A DNA stretch of 64,000 nucleotides from Glandiceps talaboti (GCF_964340395.1 NC_135552.1:6994994-7058993), one strand, 5' to 3'. Counted from the stretch's first letter, positions 43,523 to 54,692 are shown. Numbers and translations: made by a program. Notes: a model not told the origin generated them from the letters alone.

Positions 43523-44350
43523 ATGGCTAGCCAAGTGTATGATGCAATTCCAACCAGTGTCGTATTGGTTGGTAAAACCGGAAGTGGTAAAAGTAGAACT
43601 GGTAATATAATTCTAGGGGAGAACAAATTTGGCGTGCATCGAGGTTTTGCTTCAGGAACAAAGAAAACCGATTGGGCAAAGACAAAAGACAGCCGTTTCG
43701 TCGTGATCGATACCCCCGGTTTGTTCGATTCGAACACCAGCATCGACAATGAATACGTACTAAATGAAATCAGTAAATCAGTCACAATTGCGACAAGCCA
43801 ATCTGGTGGGCTCGATTGCATTATTCTCGTCTTAAACGCCGATGAACGGCTGACGGCAGAAGGTATCGCAACTCTTCGCCTCCTTGTTGAAATGTTTGGG
43901 GACGCCATGTATAGACATGCTATCCTGTTATTCACTAGAAAAGATCTACTCGATGAAGAGAACGTTAGTATCCACACTTTCTTGAGTAGTGCCCCACAGT
44001 TTATTTCCGATTTGCTCAAGCAATGCGGTAATAGGGTAATTGCGTTTAACAATAAGGTCGAGAAAGAAGATGAAAGGAAATCTCAAATGGGCATTCTCAT
44101 GAGGCAAATCGACACAATTAAGACCGCGAATAACTACAGGCCGTTTACCAATGATCTAACGGAAAGGATAGCAGTTTTGGTGGAGGAAGATAAGCGAGAA
44201 AACTACTCTCATATTGATCCAAATCATCGAACTGATGCCCAGAGTGAAGACGTAAAGAATGAGAAGGGGGGCATTTTGCCAAAGATAAAAGCCGTGCTAT
44301 GTGGTATAAAAAAAATAGCGACATCAGTTTTCAAGGTTCTAGTCCCGTAA
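43523..44350 (+). CDS. AIG1/GIMAP-family GTPase, copy 1
   Basis: 275-residue GTPase of the AIG1 (GIMAP/IAN) family, membrane-associated GTPases linked to lymphocyte survival in vertebrates and to immune or stress responses in invertebrates. G1 P-loop GKTGSGKS is at residues 17-24 and G3 DTPGLFD at 63-69. The AIG1 conserved box is ATLRLLVEMFGDAMYRHAIL, followed at once by the G4-type TRKD. The start is ATG 43523, because a splice acceptor (ATCACAG|GTAATGG) lies just before it and the same arrangement precedes the two other copies. The open frame reaches back to 43481 but that part is intron. The C-terminus (GILPKIKAVLCGIKKIATSV to VLVP) is amphipathic or hydrophobic and may anchor to membranes. 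The coding part is a single exon; a 5' untranslated exon is inferred but not located. Confidence 0.9.
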   Translation: MASQVYDAIPTSVVLVGKTGSGKSRTGNIILGENKFGVHRGFASGTKKTDWAKTKDSRFVVIDTPGLFDSNTSIDNEYVLNEISKSVTIATSQSGGLDCIILVLNADERLTAEGIATLRLLVEMFGDAMYRHAILLFTRKDLLDEENVSIHTFLSSAPQFISDLLKQCGNRVIAFNNKVEKEDERKSQMGILMRQIDTIKTANNYRPFTNDLTERIAVLVEEDKRENYSHIDPNHRTDAQSEDVKNEKGGILPKIKAVLCGIKKIATSVFKVLVP

Positions 44351-45869
44351 ACATGATACGAAAATAATGGCACATTACTTTCCGAAGTAGCTCCGACAGA
44401 TAGTTCCCACCATTAAAGAAAATTAAAAACAAGAAATCAAAAAGTTCCCCGAGTCATATTGCTAGGATAGTGTTTACGTATTTATTTACGGTCGCTGTTA
44501 AGTTTTAACTGACATATTTTGAATTTAATTTGCTATGTTATCATGACTATTATCGCACAAAGTATTATTACATGGCTAATTCCCATTACTTTTAATAATA
44601 GTTTAAGTTTTACTCCTTTCAAGTTTAATTAGCACGTTTGTTTGTGTGACAAACACTTTTATTAAGACAACAAACCACAACATTTCCTATGTTATGATTG
44701 CAAAACATGATATACCTTTATGGGGACAAAATATTCACAGTTTTTACGAGACAGATGTGATATGGTTATCTTTCGGTATTGCTCATTTCATTCATTTTCA
44801 TATAATTACTGTATGATTTTATTGAACCACTAGAGATTAAGATAGGTAAAATTATTTGAATATGTTATGCGTAATTAATGATAAGGAAGAACTAGAAATC
44901 GGGCTGGAGTGGATCTAGACATGAACTATATTTGAACTTGACTTTAGAGTGGACCTAAATGGAAACTGTTGAAAACTAGTTAAAGATCTGAGCCCGACGT
45001 CTGAGAAGTAACTTTGGCTTGACAAAATTTGACTGTTTAACAAACTCGGTTAATTCCCACAAATGTTTGATTGATCCCAGACATGTGAATAGAATTGACT
45101 GTACGTATGTTGGCGTGAATGAGAGTGACTAAAGTAAAGTAGACACTGCTTGTCGTCGAGGAACAGTATAGATTTGAGTATAAGCAAATGTTTTTGAGAC
45201 AAACATAGCAAAGTATCATTCTTTTATCCATTATGTTACAATTACTGTAGGATTTCATGTAACCACTAGTAAATAAGTTATTATCTGTACTGAAGAATTT
45301 GAGGCTGATCTAATAAAACCTCAGACTACTAATAGAGTAAGGGGGGGGGGGGTATTAATATAGGATAAAAATGTTTACTTTTGGGTGAGGAGGGCATTTG
45401 AACCATTTAAGTTCTCATCCTACAAAAACTACTTTACTTTTAATGAATATTTTGTACCCCTAAATAAATTATTCGTCATATTGAGAAATGGAAGAAGTTT
45501 TAAATAAAAGTAAAAATAAAATGTCAAGAAAAGAACTATTTTTCCTCACTACATACTGGCTTTGTATTCATATCAGTACATACCTGGTTTGAGATTGATT
45601 GTGCTGTGTCAAACATTTTCAATTTTGGCCCATTTAGTCAGAAGGGGAGGTGGTGGGGATGGTAGTCTGAGTCCTAACTAAAAAGAATTTTGCTGTTTAT
45701 CCTTCATTGATCTTGCCCCGAAAGTAAGATCAAAAGTTACAACTTCAATACAAGTTAAAATACAAAAAACAAAACAAAAAGAAACATCAAGAAAGATCAC
45801 AGTTGATTTTGACTTAATTAAGATTCAGACAAATACGCTGGTTTAGACTACCTGTAGACTTGTCTATTT

Positions 45870-45914
45870 GTATGTATGTATGTATGTATGTATGTCTGTT
45901 TGTCTGTCTGTCTA

Positions 45915-45951
<37 letters not shown>

Positions 45952-46090
45952 GTCTTTCTTTCTCTGATTCTCCAACGCTTTCCGTCTATGTACCTGTCTC
46001 TCCTTCCTGTTGTCTCACCCCCTGTTTATGTATGTATGTATGTCTCTCTCTGTCTGTCTCTGTCTCTGTTTCTGTCTCTGTCTCTCGCTC
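45870..46090. repeat. (TGTA)n-(CTGT)n-(CTCT)n microsatellite cluster
   Basis: Short tracts of TATG, CTGT and TCTC repeats are separated by a C/T-rich segment. Overlapping open frames are artefacts. Confidence 0.9.
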
Positions 46091-46847
46091 TCTCTGTTCT
46101 AATTGTACTATTGCGAGTAAAATTGGGGTATTGAAGACAGTTTTCAAGTACTCTATGGCTTTCAATAATATGTAAGGTTAAATGGCATCCTGCAAATCCT
46201 TATTTTCAAACAATTCATCACCGTGGGAGGGGCCACCCCTCTCCCACACCCACCTAAATAGCTATCATTGGGATGCTATTTATGCCCAAAATCAAGATTG
46301 AAAAAGAAACCCTTGCTGGATAAGCATCTTCAAGTACATGTACAGGTTACAGCCCTAAGTGATACCTTTTTTGTAAAGCCCACGTCTATTTATAAAGAAA
46401 TATCTTAGTGTTAGGGAGCCTTCAGTATTTACAAGGGGGGAGGGCCGGAAGAAATCACACATGGTCTGTTAAGTAAAACATGACCCCCCCCCCCCATTCT
46501 CCATTTGTAAAAAGTGAACCTTCCCTTTATTTGTCCTATTTTGTAAAACATGACCCTCCCCATGACAATTGCATATACTGAACGTTAATCAATATTCCCA
46601 TTATATGTATACATATGTCACAGTCGTCTATAATAAAAGTACGTTAATTAAATTACTTGTGTCAGTCTCATTATTAGTATGTCGTTTTGTGAGTTACCGT
46701 AACGTATTCCTTTGTTGTTGTGTTCATAAATATTCATTTCTATCTCTAATCACCTGGCTCCATCTGTTAACATCTCTTCATCCAATCACTTTCTTCTTTC
46801 TATCACATGACTTTTCCTATATAATTACGCACGACTGTTTTAGTACT

Positions 46848-47032
46848 GCAGACGTGGCCAGCACGGCTTCACTCGTATCTCTCTGTACATTTTCAGGTTA
46901 GTTATGTCTTTCAGTTATTGTGTCATTTGTATCTTTACTTTTACTATATTTATATTTATTGTATTTAGGTTAGTGTTAGTATGGCAGACGTGGCCAGCAC
47001 GGCTTCACTCGTATCTCTTTGTACATTTTCAG
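46848..47032 (+). repeat. 49-bp direct duplication, period 136
   Basis: GCAGACGTGGCCAGCACGGC through GTACATTTTCAG occurs at 46848-46896 and again at 46984-47032 with one base difference. Each copy ends in a pyrimidine-rich TTTTCAG that could act as a splice acceptor. Confidence 0.85.
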
Positions 47033-47223
47033 ATATATGTAATAAAGCTACGTTTGACCATTATACTGCACGGCCTGAAAACCAAGTTTATTGGCAAACA
47101 ACCGTGACACATACAAATTAAATGATTTTGACTCTTTGTTAGAAAGCAATATTTCTACATATAAAGTGACAAACAGTGAAAGACTGGCTAGTCACCTTTC
47201 TCTTATAATCATACACAATCTAG

Positions 47224-47422
47224 TTAGTATCTAAAACGTGCTTTCCATGTTGTGCATACTCTGTCTGATTTGGTCACTTGTAAAAGCTCCGTGATATCAT
47301 TGTCATCATCATCACGTTCACCTTCAGTATTGCCATTATCAGTGTCACTCTTATCTGACTCACTGGTACTACTTGAGTCAGTACATGTATCACTATCCGT
47401 GTTCTCTATGGCATTCAAAATT

Positions 47423-47455
<33 letters not shown>

Positions 47456-47490
47456 CTGCTACCATCACCATCATATTTTAACAACAACAT
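47224..47490 (-). other. Asp-rich open frame, possible coding exon
   Basis: The minus strand reads MLLLKYDGDGSS, a run of Asp encoded by an ATC microsatellite, then Ser/Thr/Asp-rich sequence and a more ordinary ending, ITELLQVTKSDRVCTTWKA. The ending looks protein-like, but there is no family match I can name and the acidic part comes from simple repeat. It may be the end of a degraded transposon protein. Confidence 0.2.
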
Positions 47491-48419
47491 TCACGGACAG
47501 TGTGAGTGATAAGGTGAGATGGGTACACTCAACAAAATGCATCATTTTATTAATAAACAATTTTCTTACAATATATGTATTTAAATTTTTGTATTTTTGC
47601 ATTTAAAGTACTCGTAAAAATAAATGTTGAGAGCTCATCTCACGTTTACATCTCAAAACACACAAAACAAATTGACAATAATTGATTCTTCAATTTGGTT
47701 ATAAAACTACGGATTGTAAAATGTGACCCTCCCCCACACATTGTAATGCAAAATATGACCCTCCCCCAAGTGAATGAGGAATAATTGTACTAACGTAATC
47801 ACTTTTATCTGCAATGTAAAGTAATTGTCATTTACTGTCAAGCTGATTTACTATTTAATATATTGAACCTTTAATTGTTTGTCAATGTCAAGACAATAAG
47901 TCATGTTCGATAAAATTAATCAAAGTCATTAGTGGACTAAAAGCCATGTTTGCCTTCGCATGCCATGTTTCAATAAATCATTGTCGTTACAGTGCAACTG
48001 TAGTGTTGAAAGGGTAAAGTGGGAGAAAACCGGAGCAGCTGTGGATATCTGCGTTGTTGGTCGGGGCAAACTAACTACATGTACTTGAGTTACAGATGCA
48101 TTTTATACTATTCAAAACGTGCTTAATGTTATTTTTTCCGGTTGTTGTCGTTGTTGATTTGAATTTTTTCATGGTTTTAAATTATTTAATTTGCCACGCA
48201 CGCTGTAGGTATGAATAAATTGAAATTTTTTCGCGCGAGTGTATGTATCATTTATCCCATTAAGGGTGTCTAACATTATACAATGAATTTATTAATAATG
48301 ATAATCCTGTATACAAATGGGTTGGTATTTTGCCCATTAAAAACAATGAAGCATAGAAGTTCAGAGTCTCCTTGACATAAAAGGCTGTTTCTTGATTGGT
48401 CAAAGCAGCAGGGGGTCTT

Positions 48420-48764
48420 GCGTGGGCCCTGATCTGGAATATATAAACCAGCCCTTCCATATAAAGAGCTCAGGGCTCGTAAGGTTATCATTCCGAACGT
48501 ATTTGTGCAAACAACAACAAAGAATACTTGAATAATTTAGGTGATACATACTGTTAGATCTTCAAAGGTAAGCTATCGCAAACATTGTTTCTATGTTGGC
48601 AAATACGGTTAAATCATTGTGCCTGTAACTGCCTTGGAATTTGTGATATTCCGCTTATAAAGGATGACTGAGTTGTGGTCTTTTTCATTTCACTATGAAT
48701 AGACATCATTAGGCCTAACAAGAAAAATTGTGTGGTTCCGATTACGCTCAGTTTAAGTATAGGT

Positions 48765-48857
<93 letters not shown>

Positions 48858-49341
48858 ATCTGCTAAGACAGTGCTCCATACCGCAGTGGCAGAGCGTAAT
48901 AGTTTTGGTAGTACTGGAACTCTTTCTTGGTTGTAACTCGGAGTTTCACGCATGGTGCGATCATCATACATATATATATATAACTCGGTGAGTATCAATC
49001 TGCTAAGATAGTGCTCTATACCGGGTGTCTAACATTATACAATATATAAGGGCTCGTAAGGTTATCATTCCGAACGTATTTGTGCAAACAACAACAAAGA
49101 ATACTTGAATAATTTAGGTGATACATACTGTTAGATCTTCAAAGGTAAGCTATCGCAAACATTGTTTCTATGTTGGCAAATACGGTTAAATCATTGTGCC
49201 TGTAACTGCCTTGGAATTTGTGATATTCCGCTTATAAAGGATGACTGAGTTGTGGTCTTTTTCATTTCACTATGAATAGACATCATTAGGCCTAACAAGA
49301 AAAATTGTGTGGTTCCGATTACGCTCAGTTTAAGTATAGGT

Positions 49342-49430
<89 letters not shown>

Positions 49431-49763
49431 CTCGGTGAGTATCAATCTGCTAAGACAGTGCTCCATACCGCAGTGGCAGAGCGTAATAGTTTTGGTAGTA
49501 CTGGAACTCTTTCTTGGTTGTAACTCGGAGTTTCACGCATGGTGCGATCATCATACATATATATATATAACTCGGTGAGTATCAATCTGCTAAGATAGTG
49601 CTCTATACCGGGTGTCTAACATTATACAATATATAAGGGCTCGTAAGGTTATCATTCCGAACGTATTTGTGCAAACAACAACAAAGAATACTTGAATAAT
49701 TTAGGTGATACATACTGTTAGATCTTCAAAGGTAAGCTATCGCAAACATTGTTTCTATGTTGG

Positions 49764-49766
<3 letters not shown>
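48420..49766 (+). promoter_or_regulatory. Triplicated promoter/5' exon unit upstream of GIMAP copy 2
   Basis: A block with GGGCTCGTAAGGTTATCATT through CTTCAAAG|GTAAGC occurs three times, with the splice-donor-like sites after 48567, 49144 and 49731 (spacings 577 and 587). The first copy is preceded by a TATA-like TATATAAA at 48440-48447. The second and third have ATATATAAGGGCTCG directly in front. Each looks like a core promoter plus a short non-coding first exon. All point toward the coding exon at 49985, which begins right after a splice acceptor. Confidence 0.6.
48713..48855. repeat. MITE left-end fragment plus (TA)n, unit 1
   Basis: TAGGCCTAACAAG and GTGTGGTTCCGATTACGCTC match the left end of the MITE-like repeat at 12326. 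A TA run of about 90 bases follows directly. The same fusion recurs at 49292-49428 in the second tandem unit. In the third unit (49767-49840) only the TA run is present. Confidence 0.6.
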
Positions 49767-49842
<76 letters not shown>

Positions 49843-49984
49843 AGGGTAGAAGAAAATCAAGTCGGGTTTTTCGTCTCTACAAGCCTGTTTCGTGAGTAAA
49901 TCACTCGTCAGGAGATGTTGATGTACATGTAGGCATGTGTTAATATCTGCAATGTAACCAAAATATTTTACATATTACCAGGTG

Positions 49985-50662
49985 ATGGCGTACAAACAAT
50001 TCGATGAAAACCCAACTAACATTGTCTTGGTTGGTAAGGCTGGAAGTGGAAAGAGTAAAACCGCCAATACAATCTTGGGGAGAGACAGCTTTTATGTGGC
50101 CCAAGCTGGTGGCGCAGGGACGACGTATGCTGAGTGGGCAAAGAGCTCAGATGACCAATTTGTTGTAATTGACACGCCTGGCACGCGAGAAGAGGTCGAG
50201 CAAGAATTCGTGTTAAAGGAAATCAGTAAAGCAGTCGCATTTGCAATAAGCCAATCCGGTGGCATAGCTTGCATAATACTTGTTCTAAACGCCGATGAAC
50301 GACTGACGGAGGAAGCAATCGCAGCTCTTCGTTTGCTGTATCATTTGTTCGGAACACCCTTGTATCGTCACGCGATCGTGCTATTCACCAGAGGAGATCA
50401 GCTAGAAGATGAAAGTGTTAGTTTGACGAGTTTTCTGGAAAGCGCTCCGAAGTTTGTAACAGAATTGTTGCAAAACTGTGACCAAAGAGTTCTTGCTTTT
50501 AACAACATGACTAAATCTGTAAAAGCCAAATCGGAGCAAATGCAAAAACTCCATTGTTTAATAATCGACATCAAGACGGCAGACAACTACAAGCCTTTGA
50601 ATCTTACGGAAAGGATAAAAGACATCGTAAGAAAAGATATTGGGGTAGGCAGATTTTTAAAT

Positions 50663-50739
<77 letters not shown>

Positions 50740-50740
50740 G
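49985..50740 (+). pseudogene. AIG1/GIMAP-family GTPase, copy 2, damaged
   Basis: Close paralogue of copy 3. The P-loop reads GKAGSGKS and the AIG1 box reads LRLLYHLFGTPLYRHAIVLF with TRGD after it. G3 reads DTPGTREE where copy 3 has DTPGLFDTREE, an in-frame loss of Leu-Phe-Asp. A second in-frame loss removes residues before NLTERI (PLNLTE against PFSNDLTE). Homology ends near 50640, where a MITE-like repeat begins. The frame runs on through that repeat and a TA microsatellite as Tyr-Ile repeats before stopping. The GTP-dependent switch and C-terminus are therefore compromised. It may be a pseudogene or a truncated regulator. The start is the ATG just after the acceptor ATTACCAG|GTGATGG. Confidence 0.75.
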
Positions 50741-50773
<33 letters not shown>

Positions 50774-51045
50774 GTTCAGGTAGTTATTTTTATCATCATT
50801 TTCCATATGGTCACTGTGTTATTAGTTTATTCTCATCAGATGTACAGCCATAAGAGTTTTATAATGTCTTTTTAAGTTGCTGTCAGTTTCCGCATCCACT
50901 GTTTCCTGCGCGACTTCACAATTTTCGCGATTTTAATATTTTTTCTCGAATTTTCAAAAACAAGTTCACGGTTGACGTGAAATCCTAGGTGAGGTCGGGT
51001 AACCGAAACCAAAACACCTTTTTTCGGTCTTAGTGAAACTGGGCT
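50641..51045 (+). mobile_element. MITE-like interspersed repeat interrupting GIMAP copy 2
   Basis: It begins at GGGGTAGGCAGATTTTT, where GIMAP homology stops, matching GGGGTAGGTAGATTTTT in the copy at 12326-12708. It continues with CAGATGTACAGCCAT and CTTTTTAAGTTGCTGTCAG and ends GGTCGGGTAACCGAAACC. The interior is expanded by (TA)n and (GT)n runs at about 50680-50772. The left terminal repeat is missing. Confidence 0.7.
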
Positions 51046-52326
51046 ATATGCCATGCTATAAAAACAACCAAGAAAGTACTGGATCTCCTACTCGAGTCGT
51101 ACTTGTAACCAACAGCAGTAGAGGATGTATTTGTTTAATGTTCTATGTTGGCTAAGTGTTAATGTATGGGGGCCCGTTCTGGTCACAATTATGTACTAAT
51201 AATAAAACTACTGCTGTAATTAATATTATGTATTCCTTGAATTACTTAAATGTCTTTTGATTAATTCTATACACCGGTCTTAATTTTATGTAGTCTTGAA
51301 TTAATTTTATGTATTCCTTGAATTAATTTTATGCATTCCTGGAATTAATTTCATGTTGTCTAGAATTGATTTATGTATGCCCCGAATTATTTTTATGTAT
51401 GTGCCGAATTATTTTTATTTCTGTCACGAATTAATTTTATGTATGTGCCGAATTATTTTTATATGTATGTGCCGAATTATTTTTATTTGTCCTGAATTAA
51501 TTTTTTGTATGTGCTGAATTAATTTTGTGTATGTCCCGAATTAATTTTGTGTATGTGCTGAATTTATTTTGTGTATGTCACGAATTAACTTTGTGTATGT
51601 GCTGAATTAATTTTGTGTATGTCACGAATTAATTTTGTGTATGTGTCGAATTAATTTTGCCCCTACAATCCTTTGCGCGAGATTTCTTATTCAAAATGGC
51701 GGCCCGCAGCTCGCAGTCGGTGGTGCTCAGCGGGTACGCGGGTTGTCATTCGAGAAAGGAATCAAGGAGGATTCTGCCAATTTTTGCTCAGTTGTTCGAG
51801 TTTTTCTGTCTCCCCTGAATTTAGGATCGACAGACGATCTAGAATAAATTTAGTGTCCGAGGTCAAACGAACATCCGGGTATTTATTACTGTAGTCCTAA
51901 GCATATATGATATTGATAACGAACATCCACGACCGAAATCTGGTCGTACGACCGGTCGTGCGTGTAGCGTAGGCATTGAAAACAGTGGTTCATTTTGGGC
52001 CGCAGATGTGGATGATAATCCAACGGGACTACCTTCCCATATTATACAAGTAGCACTGCTAAGTTTACATCAATCTAAAATGACTTAATATGTGAGCAAC
52101 ATGCTATCAGCTGAGATAGAATTAGGGAAAATTCTGGTTGCTGTAGCTCGGATACCGGATACTTATTAATTTGCTACAGTCGTAACATCGATACAAGCAT
52201 AGGCGACCCAGGAACCGTGTGACAAACAAAACAAACAAATAAATAAATAAACTATCTAATAAATGACAAATGAACAAGCAAACGAACGAACGAAAAGTAT
52301 AGGGACAAATAAAATAATTAAATAAA

Positions 52327-52455
52327 CCAGCAAATGAACAGATACTCATGGGGGTATACTAGATATGTTTATTTTCTATAGTGTACCCATCACTATCTGT
52401 ATAGAAAAAAACAACATATCTAGTATACCCCGATGAGTATCTGTTCATTTGCTGG
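52327..52455. repeat. Inner hairpin 1 of the foldback element
   Basis: CCAGCAAATGAACAGATACT and the following ~25 bases pair with the complement ending TCTGTTCATTTGCTGG. The loop is about 30 bases. Confidence 0.9.
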
Positions 52456-52458
52456 CAT

Positions 52459-52643
52459 TCGACGCCCCGATCTGCCCTTTCCCCCGTCAAAAACGGCCGC
52501 CGAACATGCGAAACTTGACAATTTTGAAAACGAAGGTCGTTGATCACTCGATACATTTGCCGAGATCTCGTAGCCGCGAAAGTTTTCAAAATTGTCTAGT
52601 TTCGCATGTTTTTGACGGGGGAAAGGGCAGATCGGGGCGTCGA
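52459..52643. repeat. Inner hairpin 2 of the foldback element
   Basis: TCGACGCCCCGATCTGCCCT through ACAATTTTGAAAAC is mirrored by GTTTTCAAAATTGT through CGGGGCGTCGA. The arms are about 65-73 bases with a short indel and a ~50-base loop. It directly abuts inner hairpin 1. Confidence 0.9.
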
Positions 52644-53609
52644 TTGTGCTGCGGGGGATTCCTAAGAAGTGTTGCGGTTAGGAAATGTCAGATTTTCCGT
52701 AGGTACGTCGATATTTTGGCGAAAATAGGGATTGATACGTGCGATGCAGATCCGCATCGCATCAGCTGATTGGAATTCCTCCACTAGGAATTGTAGCGTT
52801 AGGTGCGGGTTAAACACTTACACTTAAAAAGTCACCAAAACAGACGAAAAAACCCACAAAACATTGCAGCTACGTTGGATTGGGCCCTCCTCTCGCTAAG
52901 TCATCCAAAAGCAAAGACAAAGTCCCTGTGGCATCAAACATTCGAAACTTAACTTCATATAGATCGTCTGTCGATCCTAAATTCAGGCGAGACAGAAAAA
53001 CTCGAACAACTGATTTTAGATTGAGCAAAAATTGGTAGAATCCTCCTTGATTCCTTTCTCGAATGACAAGCCGCCGAGCACCACTGTGGGCCGCTATTTT
53101 GAATAAGAAATCTCGCGCAAAGGATTGTAGGGCCAAAATTAATTCACGCAAAGGATTGTAGGGCCAAAATTAATTCGACACATCACAAAATTAATTCAGC
53201 ACATACACAAAATTAATACTAGACAACATGAAATTAATTCCAGGAATACATAAAATTAATTCTAGACTACCTAAAATTAAGACCAGTATATAAAATTAAT
53301 CGGAAACACATTTAATTTATTCAAGGAATACATGAAATTAATTACAATGCATAAAATTAATCAAAACACATTTAATTAATTCAAGGAATACATAATATTA
53401 ATTGCAGTTAATATAAAAATTTATTCTATTCGACATGAAATTAATTTAAAACACATTTAATTAATTCAAGGAGTGCATAATATTAATTGCAGTCATTATA
53501 AAAATTTATTCTAGACTACATTAAATTAATTCTAGCACACTACATAATTGTGACCAGAACGGGCCCCCATAGTTAATGTGTATGTAACCAAAATATTGTA
53601 TATTTCCAG

Positions 53610-54449
53610 ATGATGGCATACAAACATCTCTTTGGAAAGCCAGCTAGCATTGTCTTGGTTGGTAAGACTGGAAGTGGAAAGAGTAAAACCGCCAATACAA
53701 TCTTAGACTTACCAAGAGACACCTTTGATGTGAAAAGAGCTGGTGGCGCAGTGACAAAGTATACAGAGTGGGCAAAGACCTCAGATAAGCAATTTGTTGT
53801 AATTGACACGCCTGGGCTGTTTGACACGCGAGAAGAGATCGACCACAATTTCGTGTTAAAGGAAATCAATAAAGCAGTCGTATTTGCAATAAGCCAATCC
53901 GGTGGTATAGATTGCATAATACTTGTTTTAAACGCCGATGAACGACTGACGAAGGAGACAATCGCAACTCTCCGCTTGCTGTGTGAGGTGTTCGGAACAC
54001 CCTTGTATCGTCACGCGATCGTGCTATTCACCAGAGGAGATCAGCTAGAGGATGACAACGTTAGTTTGACGAGTTTTCTGGAAAACGCTCCGGAGTTTAT
54101 AAAAGAATTGTTGCAAAGCTGTGACCAAAGAGTTCTTGCTTTTAACAATAAAGCTAAATCTGAAAGCGCTAAATTGGAGCAAATGCAAAAACTCCATTGT
54201 TTAATAATCGACATCAAGACGGCAAACAACTACAAGCCTTTTTCTAACGATCTTACGGAAAAGATAAAAAATGTCCTAGAAAAAGATAAAAACTCTAGCT
54301 ACCCAGATCTCCCTCCAGCGGTGCAAGCTGATCGGCAGTGTGAAGGTCTAATGACTGATACCTCAGAAGTCATTGATCGGACGATCCCTATATTGGCTAA
54401 TACTGTACAAGAAGCATGTGCAGTCATGGTGGGTGAAGGAAAAGCGTGA
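53610..54449 (+). CDS. AIG1/GIMAP-family GTPase, copy 3, intact
   Basis: 278-279-residue GTPase with P-loop GKTGSGKSKT, G3 DTPGLFDTREE, AIG1 box TLRLLCEVFGTPLYRHAIVL followed by TRGDQLED, and the helical C-terminal region DLTEKIKNVLEKDK. The exon starts at the acceptor TATTTCCAG with ATGATGG. Copy 2 has GTGATGG, so the second ATG (53613) is the ancestral start and the first adds one Met. G4 is TRGD here against TRKD in copy 1. The C-terminus (IDRTIPILANTVQEACAVMV) is moderately hydrophobic but has no clear anchor. A SINE begins at or just before the stop, so the last codons may come from it. Copies 2 and 3 are a recent tandem pair; copy 1 is more distant. Confidence 0.9.
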   Translation: MMAYKHLFGKPASIVLVGKTGSGKSKTANTILDLPRDTFDVKRAGGAVTKYTEWAKTSDKQFVVIDTPGLFDTREEIDHNFVLKEINKAVVFAISQSGGIDCIILVLNADERLTKETIATLRLLCEVFGTPLYRHAIVLFTRGDQLEDDNVSLTSFLENAPEFIKELLQSCDQRVLAFNNKAKSESAKLEQMQKLHCLIIDIKTANNYKPFSNDLTEKIKNVLEKDKNSSYPDLPPAVQADRQCEGLMTDTSEVIDRTIPILANTVQEACAVMVGEGKA

Positions 54450-54692
54450 ATTGGAATCTACAGGTTGCATGTTCGAGCCCTGTCGCTGCCTGCTATTTGT
54501 TGTAGGTTGCAATGTGAAGGCATTGATCCTATGCGCTGAAATGGTTATTCTCCCCGGGGAGTTTAGGAAAACTAAAGGGTCGTTGTACCGTTCTGTTCCG
54601 CGCCAGGGGTAATAATTGTAAAAGCGCTTTGAACACGTCGTGGGAAAGAGCTATGTAAGAACCCAATACTATCATTATTATTATCTATTTTT
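54450..54692 (+). mobile_element. tRNA-derived SINE, directly after GIMAP copy 3
   Basis: A pol III B-box-like GGTTGCATGTTCGAGCCCTG is followed by a body and the 3' end GTAAAAGCGCTTTGAACACG, AAGAGCTATGTAAGAACCC and a CATTATTATTAT tail, the standard 3' architecture of many metazoan SINEs. The 5' tRNA part is short or merges with the GIMAP coding end. A candidate AATAAA for copy 3 lies beyond it at 54725-54730. Confidence 0.75.

Larger units (their letters stand above)
44351..48419. other. Intergenic region between GIMAP copies 1 and 2
   Basis: No firm gene. It holds a poly-G run near 45341, TATG/CTGT/CTCT microsatellites at 45870-46090, G- and C-rich GACCCTCCCC-type repeat bits at 46435-46560 and 47720-47775, a 49-bp direct duplication at 46848-47032 and an Asp-rich minus-strand frame at 47224-47490. 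A GGAGAAAACCGGAG stretch at 48031-48044 resembles widespread metazoan interspersed sequence. Confidence 0.5.
51165..53571. mobile_element. 2.4-kb foldback transposable element with long inverted arms
   Basis: The ends are TATGGGGGCCCGTTCTGGTC and its exact complement GACCAGAACGGGCCCCCATA; perfect pairing continues for about 31 bases. The arms (about 51165-51845 and 52960-53571) stay inverted copies over more than 600 bases. They include imperfect tandem AATTAATTTTGTGTATG repeats and a TTGCGCGAGATTTCTTATTC block. GTTAATG flanks both sides (51158-51164 and 53572-53578), a 7-bp target duplication. Removing the element restores sequence that aligns with the region before GIMAP copy 2 (the GTAACCAAAATATT segment). 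There is no transposase frame, so it is non-autonomous. Confidence 0.85.

Noticed and set aside
43465-44052. 195-residue minus-strand frame opposite GIMAP copy 1
   Set aside because: It is antisense to a well-supported GTPase exon and has no domain of its own. Similar antisense frames occur opposite copies 2 and 3.
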